Shown here piece by piece: positions 28,836-36,835 of a DNA stretch of 36,835 bases. Under the pieces are notes generated by a model, which did no database searches, was not told the DNA's origin, and saw only the letters and a list, made by a program, of their open reading frames with translations. Each line of letters opens with the position of its first letter. The first letter of the stretch is position 1. The DNA comes from Tieghemiomyces parasiticus. Its lineage: Eukaryota > Kickxellomycota > Dimargaritomycetes > Dimargaritales > Dimargaritaceae. Made by a program: the position numbers and the translations under genes. The stretch covers positions 1 to 36,835 of the forward strand of contig JANBPT010000421.1 in assembly GCA_027575765.1 (NCBI GenBank). Direction: 5' to 3'.

Positions 28836-31800
28836 TCACAGTAGGGAGAGAACTGATCGCTTCAGCTCGGAACTGGACCAGCGCTTAAACTTCTTGAGCG
28901 TCGACTCGGCGTCCGTGGCACTGACGGGGACGGTAGGCATGGTCGCCGGCGGGTGGGTGCTGGCGCGACGGGCAAGGACGGCCAACTGTTTAGTCATGGG
29001 TTCCATCCGGGCCGTCGAGAAAGGCAAGGCGGTGGTAAGACTGGATGACGGATGGCCCCAGCTGGCATCGGCAGAGTGGCGAGAGGGCGAGGACGGTGTG
29101 GGCGCGAGGGGCTGCTCCGCAGGATTGGACCCGCCAGTCTTCGGGGTGACTGACCCGGCGGAGCCAGCCTCCGTCTCCAAAAACTCTTCAAGGCTAAAGA
29201 GGGGACTGCGAGCCACCCCAGAGAGATTTCCGCGGCTGGCTAACGCGTACCAATCAGCCAGAGGTGAGTGAGGCGACCCGAATTCGGAGATGCTCCAACG
29301 GTTGGTCATGGGGACACTGGCGACCCGGGCCGGATGGCGAGCCACAGCCAGGCCCAGCTGGGCGGCTCGCTGCTTGGAGGATGCCGACGGGGATCCCACG
29401 TGGTCCGGCTGCCGTTCCACAAGAACGGGCAACTTGGGCGGCAGAGGGCGCAAGAGCGGAGACGGTAGGCCGAGGACCCCGGCAGCGTACTCGAGAACGT
29501 GGTGGGCGGCGGTTACCGTAGCTTTGGAGATGTTTCCAATGTCCACCATGGACTCAACGTCAGCCAGGCTGTGGCCAAAGAGGAGTGCTAACTGCACTGG
29601 GGTCAGGCCATCCCGGTTGGCCTGGTCAAGCCGGGCCCCATGCGCGAGTAGCTGCAGCGCGACGCTGTGATGGCCCCAGCTCATAGCCTCATGCAGAGGG
29701 GTCCAGCCGTTTTGACCAGGGGCGTTAGGGCTGAGACCCAACCAAAGGTAGACTAGAACGAGGTCGAGAAGACCTGCGCGGGCCGCCAGGTGGAGTGGCA
29801 GGTTACCGAAGCGGTCGTTCTGCAGTGTCAGAGGGGCGTCGTGGTGGACGAGAGCCAGCGTAAGGTCAAGGTCCTGCTGGAGGACCAGGCACTGTCGACT
29901 GGCCCGCACGAGGGCGGGGCCGGTACCTTCAAGTAGAGTGTGCACAAACTCGGCGTCGGAGGTGGGATTGGCCGAGGCTCCGTGGAGTAGGGGGACGACG
30001 GCCACATCAAGGGCAGTGATACGTAGCGGGCCGGCTGGCGTGGGTCCGTCGGTCGGGGACAGAGCCCGGGCGTTAAACAAACGGTGGGTGGTCGCGCCGC
30101 GGGCCAGCCGCGACGCCTTGGCTTGCGCAGCCGGGAGAGTGCCGGCAAGGGTTATATCGGTAACACTGCTCCGGGAGAGGATCCGCTGGCGGTGGAAGCT
30201 CTCCATACACACCGTGGCACTGCTACTGCTGCTGGAACAGGTGCTGCCACTCGCCCGGAAAGTGGACCGGCTGCGCGTACCGAGGGAGGCGGTATCGACC
30301 GGGGAGTCGGCGGGCGGAATCGGGTGGGTGAGAGGTGCCGGGTCGTCGGAGATGGTGGTGTGCGATGTGGATACCGAGACATCCGAGGCCAGACTGGTTG
30401 CCGAAGTGGCCCGGCAGAGACCGCGGACGGGGCAGCCGCCCACGGTGGCGTGTGAGGTCACGGAGGCGGTATCATCGGTGGATTCTGTGGCGGGGTTGAG
30501 AAGTGCCCCGACTGGAGGGTCGACGGCCTCCGTGAGGCGGGGCGGGCAGCCAGAGGCGCGAGCGACACGACAGAGGTGTCGGTAGTGAGAGGTGGACAGG
30601 CTGACGGTGGCGTCCGGGTGCCGCTCAAGCAATTCACTGAGGATGAGGAGGGGCCGCTGATCGGAAGGCAGGGACGGCGAACTGCTCCCGGTGGAAGGGA
30701 GGGAGGGGGCCACGCCGGCAAAGGTCCCAGGGGAGGAAGGGAGCTTACGGCTGGCGCAAGCCAGAAGCAGCGGGGTGAGGCCCAACCAGGTACGGTCGAT
30801 ACTGGCCTGCGGGATCATGACCTGCACCAGGGCGCCCATCTTGAAAGCTACTGCCAGCAGGAAGATGGTTGGAAGGAGGCGGTGCCGGCGACCAGGGCCA
30901 CGGGAAGCTGATGGTGAGGTGGAGAACGAACTAGACCGCCTGGCCCGGTCCATGAGGGCGCGGAAGCCGTTACCATCCCCTGGGGCCCGGCCGGCAGGAC
31001 GAGGGAATGGGAGGCGGGTAGGGACAGCAACGGTGTCGTTAACGTCCTGCGGGTACCCACGCCGGTAGAGGGCGAGTGCAACCGATTCGAGGCGATTGGC
31101 GAGGGCACGCAGAAAGATCAGTTTGAGGAGGGTCGGGTGCTCGGTGCGGGCAGCCCGAGTGTCTGGCAGGTCACGCTCAATGATTTTGAGGGCCAGGCCT
31201 GGCAAGCAGTCGTGGACGGCCAGGCGCAGGGCGTGGAGGGTCATGAGCAAACTGCCCTTGGTGCGGGCCGAGCCGCGGCGATAGGCACCTAGCGCGTTGG
31301 CGAAGGGGATAGGTTTGCGGGCGCCACGCCGGGCTCGGGTGGTGCCGGCGGCCGGTAACTCGGCGAGGGGCAGCTTGGGTGGCTCGGTGGGGGCGGAGCG
31401 AGCGGGAGAGTCGCCGGAAGCGTACTCGCGCGTGCGTAGCGGGGAGGTGCTAGGGCCGCCGGGGGTGTGCTCCTCGATGGCGCCTAACGGGTCGTGAGCG
31501 GCGCTCCAGGACCGGCGTCCCAGGGAGCCGAAAGGCGACGAGCTGGCGAAAGGTGAAGCACGGGAGGAACTCCGGGACCGGGTAGCCAGCGAAGCTTTGC
31601 GCGAGTCAATGGTACCGGAGCGCGGACGCGGCGGAGGCTGCGGAGTGATTTTCTGGTCAAGCCGTCGCAGGGTCTCGCGCTGGGCAGCGGGTCGCGTGTC
31701 CCGGGCGACAAAGTCGGCGAAAGAGTAGTACTGGTGCGGGGCGTAGTCGAGTGGCGCGACGGTAGGCTCGCGGAGGGGCGTGCCGACGGAGGAGCGGCGC

Positions 31801-32720
31801 TTAAACCGGGAGAGGGTCGACGGGCGCTTGAATAGCGGAGAGCGAGTGGGGGTGTCGGGGGCGGGAGCTGCCGAGAAAGAACGCATGAGGGCGGGCGGGT
31901 TGAGATTCAGGGGCTCGGTCGGCGGTGGAGGGGAATGAGATACGGTTGGAGTGGTAGCTGTTAGCGGGCAGCGCGGTGGGGCGGGGTCCGGCTTTATAGA
32001 GGGGACTTTCGCGGTCTGGCCGACGGTCTTGGGACCCAGGATGGTGGAGATGTTCGGCAGGGGACCCTGGAGGACCGAGCGGCGTCGGAGAGTTCTGGTG
32101 GGGGCGGAGACCGGGGGCCCCAGGGTGGGTGGAGATGCGTTCTCGCTCGTGGCGGGTACAAGGTCGACCGGGGGCGGAGGCGGGACCGGGAGTGACATTG
32201 CGCGGCACCGCCGGGGGGCGAGACTAGCGGTCGGAACCACCACGGGGGTGGACGGTGGCGGAGCGGGCTCGGATGTGGGTGAGGGGATGGGGGAGGTTTC
32301 TGCAGCTGGCTGCGTGAGGGCGTCCATAAGTTTAGCCTCGTCAGCAGTGGATAGGCTGGGAAAGGGCACCACGGTGGGTGATAGACAGCGGTAGGCGCCG
32401 CCGGACGACGCTTTAGGGGTCTGTACCAACTGCTTGGTCATCATGGTGAGAGGAGTCACCTGGTTAGGGTTCGGAGCGACGGGAGCCTTGCGGCGGCCAA
32501 TACCGAGGCCGTGCCGGCCGCCGGTGGCCGGTAGGGACCGGTTCTGGCCAGGACCGGATGTGGCTTCGCTGGACATGGGAAGGCTGTTGGGGTATAGGAG
32601 GATATGGAGTGCTGGCGGGGGGTGGGGTCTAGCGGTGTCGGTGGGGGGAGGCTGAGCGACGAATGGCCCATGCAAGGCGAGGCCGGGGGGGACTGGGGGT
32701 TTCAAACGGGCGTTGGGCAC
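28836..32720 (-). CDS. Large ankyrin-repeat protein with disordered Pro/Ser/Thr-rich regions
   Basis: An intronless 1294-aa protein. Residues about 961-1061 hold clear ankyrin repeats: NDRFGNLPLHLAARAGLLDL, GQNGWTPLHEAMSWGHHSVA, then LQLLAHGARLDQANRDGLTP and VQLALLFGHS. A second helical block (about 485-565 and 610-660: LMTLHALRLAVHDC, LPGLALKIIERDLP, HRLLPTIFLLAVAFKMGALV, GLTPLLLACA) looks like degenerate ankyrin units. The remainder (1-480, 670-925 and 1080-1294) is rich in Pro, Ser, Thr and Arg with many SP/TP pairs, so disordered and possibly phosphorylated. Ankyrin repeats bind proteins; the partner is unknown. Initiation could also be at Met49 (MSSEATSG, 32576). The numerous long antisense ORFs are shadows of the high GC content. 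Confidence 0.85.
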   Translation of the reverse strand: MPNARLKPPVPPGLALHGPFVAQPPPTDTARPHPPPALHILLYPNSLPMSSEATSGPGQNRSLPATGGRHGLGIGRRKAPVAPNPNQVTPLTMMTKQLVQTPKASSGGAYRCLSPTVVPFPSLSTADEAKLMDALTQPAAETSPIPSPTSEPAPPPSTPVVVPTASLAPRRCRAMSLPVPPPPPVDLVPATSENASPPTLGPPVSAPTRTLRRRSVLQGPLPNISTILGPKTVGQTAKVPSIKPDPAPPRCPLTATTPTVSHSPPPPTEPLNLNPPALMRSFSAAPAPDTPTRSPLFKRPSTLSRFKRRSSVGTPLREPTVAPLDYAPHQYYSFADFVARDTRPAAQRETLRRLDQKITPQPPPRPRSGTIDSRKASLATRSRSSSRASPFASSSPFGSLGRRSWSAAHDPLGAIEEHTPGGPSTSPLRTREYASGDSPARSAPTEPPKLPLAELPAAGTTRARRGARKPIPFANALGAYRRGSARTKGSLLMTLHALRLAVHDCLPGLALKIIERDLPDTRAARTEHPTLLKLIFLRALANRLESVALALYRRGYPQDVNDTVAVPTRLPFPRPAGRAPGDGNGFRALMDRARRSSSFSTSPSASRGPGRRHRLLPTIFLLAVAFKMGALVQVMIPQASIDRTWLGLTPLLLACASRKLPSSPGTFAGVAPSLPSTGSSSPSLPSDQRPLLILSELLERHPDATVSLSTSHYRHLCRVARASGCPPRLTEAVDPPVGALLNPATESTDDTASVTSHATVGGCPVRGLCRATSATSLASDVSVSTSHTTISDDPAPLTHPIPPADSPVDTASLGTRSRSTFRASGSTCSSSSSSATVCMESFHRQRILSRSSVTDITLAGTLPAAQAKASRLARGATTHRLFNARALSPTDGPTPAGPLRITALDVAVVPLLHGASANPTSDAEFVHTLLEGTGPALVRASRQCLVLQQDLDLTLALVHHDAPLTLQNDRFGNLPLHLAARAGLLDLVLVYLWLGLSPNAPGQNGWTPLHEAMSWGHHSVALQLLAHGARLDQANRDGLTPVQLALLFGHSLADVESMVDIGNISKATVTAAHHVLEYAAGVLGLPSPLLRPLPPKLPVLVERQPDHVGSPSASSKQRAAQLGLAVARHPARVASVPMTNRWSISEFGSPHSPLADWYALASRGNLSGVARSPLFSLEEFLETEAGSAGSVTPKTGGSNPAEQPLAPTPSSPSRHSADASWGHPSSSLTTALPFSTARMEPMTKQLAVLARRASTHPPATMPTVPVSATDAESTLKKFKRWSSSELKRSVLSLL

Positions 32721-34925
32721 TGCAGCTTAAGAGTCGGGAGAAGGCGCGCTTGAGGCCAAGGTGGGCGGTGGGGCTGGCTGTGCAGGTGAGCTAGAGGCAA
32801 CCGCAGGGCCGGCGTACAGCGGCGGAGATGAAGAGCTGCGAAGCGTCGTGAATGGAGAGACTGACGTGGCGTCGAATAGGCAACACAAAAGAGCTAAGGA
32901 ACATAAATAGTGGCGGGCTGGAATGTGGGAGAGGCGGGACGGAAAGGGCGACACGCACCGCACCAGCCTGGAGATGGGGGGAGAGGAAAGAGGGAGTGGC
33001 AGGGGCCGGCGGGGGGATTCCGGCGCTTAAAAAAAACAACAGGCCAGGGGAGGCGGCAGCGGGCCACGGGAGCAGAACTGATTCACACTCAGTCGCGGAG
33101 AAGTGGATGACGGGGCCAGGAGGGAGGGGGGAGGCGGCGCGGGAGCGTGAGGCAATGCGCGCTGGCGGGGGGATCGGACGGGTCGGGGCTTATAAACCAC
33201 ACGAGTTTGGTAGCCACAGTTGCTCACGACACGCGCGTTAGGACGGACAAGGGACGAGATTAGGAACGTTCGGAGGTGTGACAACAAAGGAAGAGAACCG
33301 CCCAGCTGCCAGGAGCGGAGCGCGTCTGCGGGTCGAGCGTACGAGGCAGAAGGTGGGACGAGGACGAGCTCCAATAGGGCCGGGCAGGACAAGCAAGACG
33401 CGGCTCTGTGTACGCGAGCGGTGGGCGTGGGCTTGGGCTAAACGGGTCCCACAAGGGCACTGCAACAGGCGGGGGGCTTGAGAACGGGGCCCGGCGGGGG
33501 ATGGGCGGTGGCGGAGGCACTTGCCAGATGGTAAGGCGATGGAAAGACGTTAGGACAACGGAGCCCCTGGAAAAAAAAACTATATGAGTAGCGAGACGGC
33601 CTGCCAAAATAGAGTGCGGGGCGGGCCGGGGCGGGGCGAGGCGGAGTTGGCTCCTAAATATTGCTGGCCAAGCAGCCGCGCCCCACTAGCGCCCTCCTGC
33701 TCAACCCGCCCTTGGTGGGAACCATAACAAGACAGTGGGCGTGGGTGGGCCGATCGCCAGCCAGGAACCACACTGGTCCGCCGGCTGTGTGTCTCCCCAT
33801 CCCCGCTGCTAACCAACCAGGGATAACGGAGCCAACTGGCGGAACGCTAGGGAAAGCGTCCCGAAAAAAGACAAAAGTAAAAAAAAAAGTTAAACAACGG
33901 GAAGGGGAAAGGAGGGTGTGAGGGGCCGCGAGTGTGAGGTGGTGGGAGCATGAGCAATCGGCATGAAAAGGACGGAAATCCCACAAGGGCCACTACATAT
34001 GACGCGCAATAATAGCTGCGACATTGCCTAAGGGGCCGGCCCACGATCGCGGGCAGACCCGCTGGAGTAGGCCCTATAAACAGACCGACCGGCAGCAGGA
34101 TGCCACTGGACAACCCCACAAGGGCCTGACCGTCGCCCAGAACGGTGACGTATCCCGCCTGCTTCTTCCCCTCGAATACCGGTCCAGTCATTAGGGAGAA
34201 TCGACCGGCTGGTGACCAAAGCCAACGCAGTACTGGACCACCTTGGTTTATCCCCCGGCTGCCTGTACCAAGACGAGTGGCCAGAGGCCACAACCCACTG
34301 TACAGCTCGAGTCACAAGTCGGACTGGCCACGGGGAAGGAGACAGCGACCTCACAGCTTTGCACCACAAGGCATTAGGCATGCAGGGGATCCCACTAGAG
34401 TGACGCCGAACGGTGACGATAGGACGGATAGACCACCTTCAACGACAGCTCGCCGCAATGCCCAAGAGGCGCCTTCCACATCCCTTCGCCCTGTCTATCA
34501 GGGCCGTATTGGGGCGCCGTCACTATAGACGGGGCCGTATACATGGACTCTAAGTGCCCCCCAACCGTCGAGCATCACTTCCAATTGCTACTGAATATAT
34601 GGCCCCGGGCCAATCCACCTTGTGGGGAGTTTCCACTCACCTACAACGCCCCAGTGTCCCCTCCCCCCAAAAAAAGAACCCCCCATCACCTGGCAACGCC
34701 CCTGGTGGCGTTATTCTGCATCCCGTTTCACTGAATCTCTGGCGTTGGTGGTCCTTTGCCAATCAATTATCTCTAGACCGCAGAATCGGGTAAACCTGGG
34801 GGTAACTACCCTTATTACCCTGCTGCTCCGCCTAACGCCCGCCTTGTCCAGCGTTTATCTTTAAGCCTCGGGAGTGGCGCCTTCTTAACTAGACGCCGCA
34901 CCCGGCCTCAGTTCCCATCCACAGC
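32721..34925. other. Intergenic: GC-rich promoter region of the ankyrin gene
   Basis: 2.2 kb, very GC-rich up to about 33640, without a recognisable gene. TATA-like words for the minus strand are CTATTTATG at about 32902-32910 and TTTATAAG at about 33187-33195. Overlapping ORFs at 33847-34293 (-), 34028-34381 (-) and 34145-34528 (+) are mutually exclusive frames of the same GC-rich DNA with no family features. Confidence 0.45.
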
Positions 34926-35012
34926 ATGCCCCCCCACACACTGGTCGATCCTCAGGTCGTTCAGGCTACCCTGAAGCCGATCCTGGTAGAACTATGGTTG
35001 ATTGACAAGCAG
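34926..35012 (+). CDS. Candidate first coding exon of an unidentified gene (weak)
   Basis: An ATG opens 29 codons (MPPHTLVDPQ...LWLIDKQ) that end exactly at CAG|GTAAGG, a good 5' splice site in phase 0. The peptide is helix-like and amphipathic. I could not find a convincing second exon; acceptors after CTGCAG near 35130 or CTCTCAG near 35230 give no recognisable continuation. It may be the start of a small spliced gene or a chance pattern. Confidence 0.25.
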
Positions 35013-35991
35013 GTAAGGTGGCAACATTGGCTAGGTCTGTCGGCTTCCGATTTTACATAACGGTGGAATCCCGCACCCAAAGCCAACATGGCTGATTCGC
35101 GCGTCGCCAGTGTTAATTACCGCTGCAGGAACCTCACAACCCGTGCCACAACCTCCGTTCTAGACAACAACAAAAAAGTGGCCCCCCTCCCTCCAATCAA
35201 ATATGAGGTGGCGCTGCAGCTCGCGTCCTCTCTCAGCCCTCTGCGCAAGATCTCACTCCCCTATCAGGGGAGGCTACAGGTGCCATGCTTGACTGATCCC
35301 TAACCCAATCCTGCAAGAAATTAAGTATCCGGATGAGGGCTAGGGCACGTACTGGGTGGTACAATCTCCCGTCACGTATCCCCAACTAATTTCGTTGACA
35401 AATGGGCGAAGGGGAGAGCCAAGGGGCCTAGCTGTTGTGATTGTCACACATCGGAGAATGCACCTTGACGGACCCTGTTCCCAGCCGTCCATTTACGTAT
35501 CGTGGATAAATAGAAAAACAGTGCTCCAAAGAAGCTTAATCCCCAACCAGTTCCGTATTGCCCCCGCCTCCGCCACTGGTCCTCCGGCGTATGCCACTAA
35601 TTCACAGCTCCCCCGCGAAAATTAAAAACAATAGCATGGCTGACCTGTTTACCTTAGTGGTAGGTACACTCGGGGCTCTCCTAACTTCAGTGACTATACA
35701 AACCCCGAGCTGCCACCCCACTGCATCGTCAACCATTCAGATTTCCATACAACTATTTAGGCGCCCGTCCTCAACCGTGCTAAAAACGGAGATAAGGCAG
35801 AGAGGTAAAGCACAACTCCACCAGCGGAGATTATGGCCAAGTGGCTGTGAAGTCCATTACGTATAAAAGCGTCATGCAGGTTGATAGCATCCCAACTGGG
35901 AGTAGCATTGAGGTCCGTACTCTACAATGAGAGGGAACGGCTTCTTGTGCTCTATTTAGAGGCAAAATACAGTCTGATGAGAAAACCAAGC
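35013..35991. other. Intergenic or undetermined downstream exons
   Basis: About 1 kb with only short ORFs (35088-35303, 35356-35625, 35558-35866) that resemble no family. If the exon at 34926-35012 is real its continuation should lie here. Confidence 0.4.
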
Positions 35992-35996
35992 AAAAA
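35992..35996 (-). terminator. Pol III terminator of tRNA-Thr
   Basis: A5 on the plus strand is T5 on the minus strand, 7 bases after the tRNA 3' end, a usual RNA polymerase III stop. Confidence 0.7.
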
Positions 35997-36002
35997 GAAG
36001 AA

Positions 36003-36074
36003 TGCCCACTGGCGGATTCGAACCACCGATCTTCTGTTTACGAGACAGACGCTCTACCACTGAGCCAAGCAGGC
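36003..36074 (-). tRNA. tRNA-Thr (anticodon CGU)
   Basis: On the minus strand a full 72-nt cloverleaf folds. The acceptor is GCCTGCT with AGTGGGC (G-U pairs tolerated), the D stem GCTC/GAGC, the anticodon stem TCTGT/ACAGA around loop CTCGTAA with anticodon CGT (plus-strand 36040-36042), and the T stem GGTGG/CCGCC with loop TTCGAAT. The discriminator base is A. No intron and no encoded CCA. Confidence 0.96.
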
Positions 36075-36444
36075 TGCTGTATCTTGACTTTTTCAATTTG
36101 ATATATGAAATAAATTATAATCTGTCGTTGGCCCAACCGTCAAAGCCTTCACTATTACCTTCCTTGCTCTTCAGTATATTCATGGTCGCGATCTGCAATT
36201 GTCATCAACGGCCTGATTTCAGAACGTGCTCTGCAATAATTGTAAGACACGTTATACCACCACTCGATCCTTATCGAAGCAGATAAGTATCTGACACAGA
36301 TGTTCCCTACAATGGTCACCTTGCTACGCCATATTGATCCTCAGGTGCACTCAACCGTATTATGCACCCATTGTGGAGGTTAATATTCCACCAGAGGGCC
36401 GCGTTTTTTTGTATTTTATCCGCAATGGATTAATAGGTAACAGG
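36075..36444. other. Intergenic: between tRNA-Thr and the GET4-like gene
   Basis: 370 bp, AT-rich, with a T7 tract near 36405-36411. It holds the upstream side of the tRNA and the 3' UTR of the GET4-like gene. No gene was seen. Confidence 0.5.
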
Positions 36445-36835
36445 TTAGTCTAGATTCATCCCTGTCGACGGGAGAAGGGACGGGCGACCCTCGGAACCGC
36501 CACCGCCGAAGAAGGCCTTCATAATGTCTTGCAGGGGGTTACCCGGTTTTTGGACGACGATGCCAAGGTAGTTGTGGCCGATGATGTCCAGGAGCTGAGA
36601 CGGCGAGTTGCGGGAAAATGGGGTTGGGTGAGTCAAAAGAGTGGGCAATTTCATGGGAGTGTTAAAGGGTTAGACATTGAGTGCACAACGATGGTAGCCG
36701 TGTACCGCTCGAGTCGTGCTACGATTGAACCACCGGAGTCCGCGGACGCGGATTAGCTCCGTACTAGCTGATAGATTCACACCCACGGACTGCAATGCCA
36801 CCCACCTGGTTCACGGTAGCCTCGGATTGGCCCCA
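36445..36835 (-). CDS. GET4: Get4-like protein, C-terminal part (runs off the right edge)
   Basis: Get4 bridges Get3 and Get5/Sgt2 in the cytosolic pathway that delivers tail-anchored proteins to the ER. Seen here: the last exon 36445-36594 (49 codons and TAA) and 10 codons of the preceding exon (36806-36835), joined by a 211-bp intron (GTGGGT...CAG). The last exon reads LLDIIGHNYLGIVV, then NPLQDIMKAFFGGGGS and a polar tail. The family's C terminus has the same order: a D-x-IG-x-x-YFGI-like helix end, then N-x-L-x-x-M-x-x-x-FGG. The assignment rests on about 35 residues, and the rest of the gene is outside the window. Confidence 0.6.

Noticed and set aside
29264..32394. Many long plus-strand ORFs (up to 215 aa) opposite the ankyrin gene
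   Set aside because: They are antisense shadows of GC-rich codons; the minus frame alone shows real ankyrin repeats.
33847..34528. Overlapping ORFs on both strands (110-148 aa)
   Set aside because: GC-rich DNA gives long chance frames; the three frames exclude one another and none carries a recognisable motif.
36002..36286. Plus-strand ORF (94 aa) whose N terminus reads GGFEPPIFCLRD...
   Set aside because: This is the well-known artefact of translating the antisense of a tRNA gene; the start lies on the tRNA-Thr at 36003-36074.
1..36835. CRISPR array, riboswitch (including a fluoride riboswitch before FEX), prophage or bacterial operon
   Set aside because: No regularly spaced repeats, bacterial promoters or ribosome binding sites were seen, and the introns and gene set are eukaryotic.

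Overview
The window looks like nuclear DNA of a fungus, most likely an early-diverging filamentous or mycoparasitic lineage; the placement is inference. Reasons: several genes carry short spliceosomal introns (about 150 to 430 bp, mostly GTAAGT donors, with CTAAC-type branch sites); there are eukaryotic tRNA-Asn and tRNA-Thr genes; and the conserved genes are eukaryotic (26S proteasome ATPase Rpt4, FG nucleoporin Nup54/Nup57, mitochondrial pyruvate carrier MPC1, eIF2B beta, Get4, two-domain fluoride exporter FEX). No bacterial, phage, plasmid or CRISPR signal was seen.

Layout. 1-1212: a non-coding, hairpin-rich stretch with two diverged direct repeats of about 165 bp (LTR-like TG...CA ends), the second stopping 8 bp before a tRNA-Asn gene. 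1781-3118 (-): a bZIP transcription factor with a near-consensus CRE (TGACGTCG) upstream. 3119-12435: about 9.3 kb without a recognisable gene, containing one striking 135-bp foldback (35-bp arms, 8496-8630). 12436-22091 (+): five genes in a row: FEX fluoride exporter, RPT4 (one intron), NUP54/NUP57, a HAD-like 'Swiss Army Knife' RNA-repair-type protein, and MPC1 (one intron). 22343-27147 (-): eIF2B beta (six exons, fully reconstructed, 371 aa) and an unidentified six-exon gene (322 aa). 28836-32720 (-): an intronless 1294-aa ankyrin-repeat protein with long Pro/Ser-rich disordered segments. 32721-36835: mostly intergenic, with a weak candidate first exon at 34926 (+), a tRNA-Thr(CGU) gene at 36003-36074 (-), and the last two exons of a Get4-like gene running off the right edge (-).

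The recognised genes are housekeeping genes of separate pathways (protein degradation, nuclear transport, translation initiation, tail-anchored protein insertion, pyruvate import, fluoride resistance). They do not form an operon-like system. The least explained items are the foldback, the LTR-like repeat pair beside the tRNA, the unidentified six-exon gene and the large ankyrin protein. All spliced models come from reading splice sites and phase by eye and have no transcript support.
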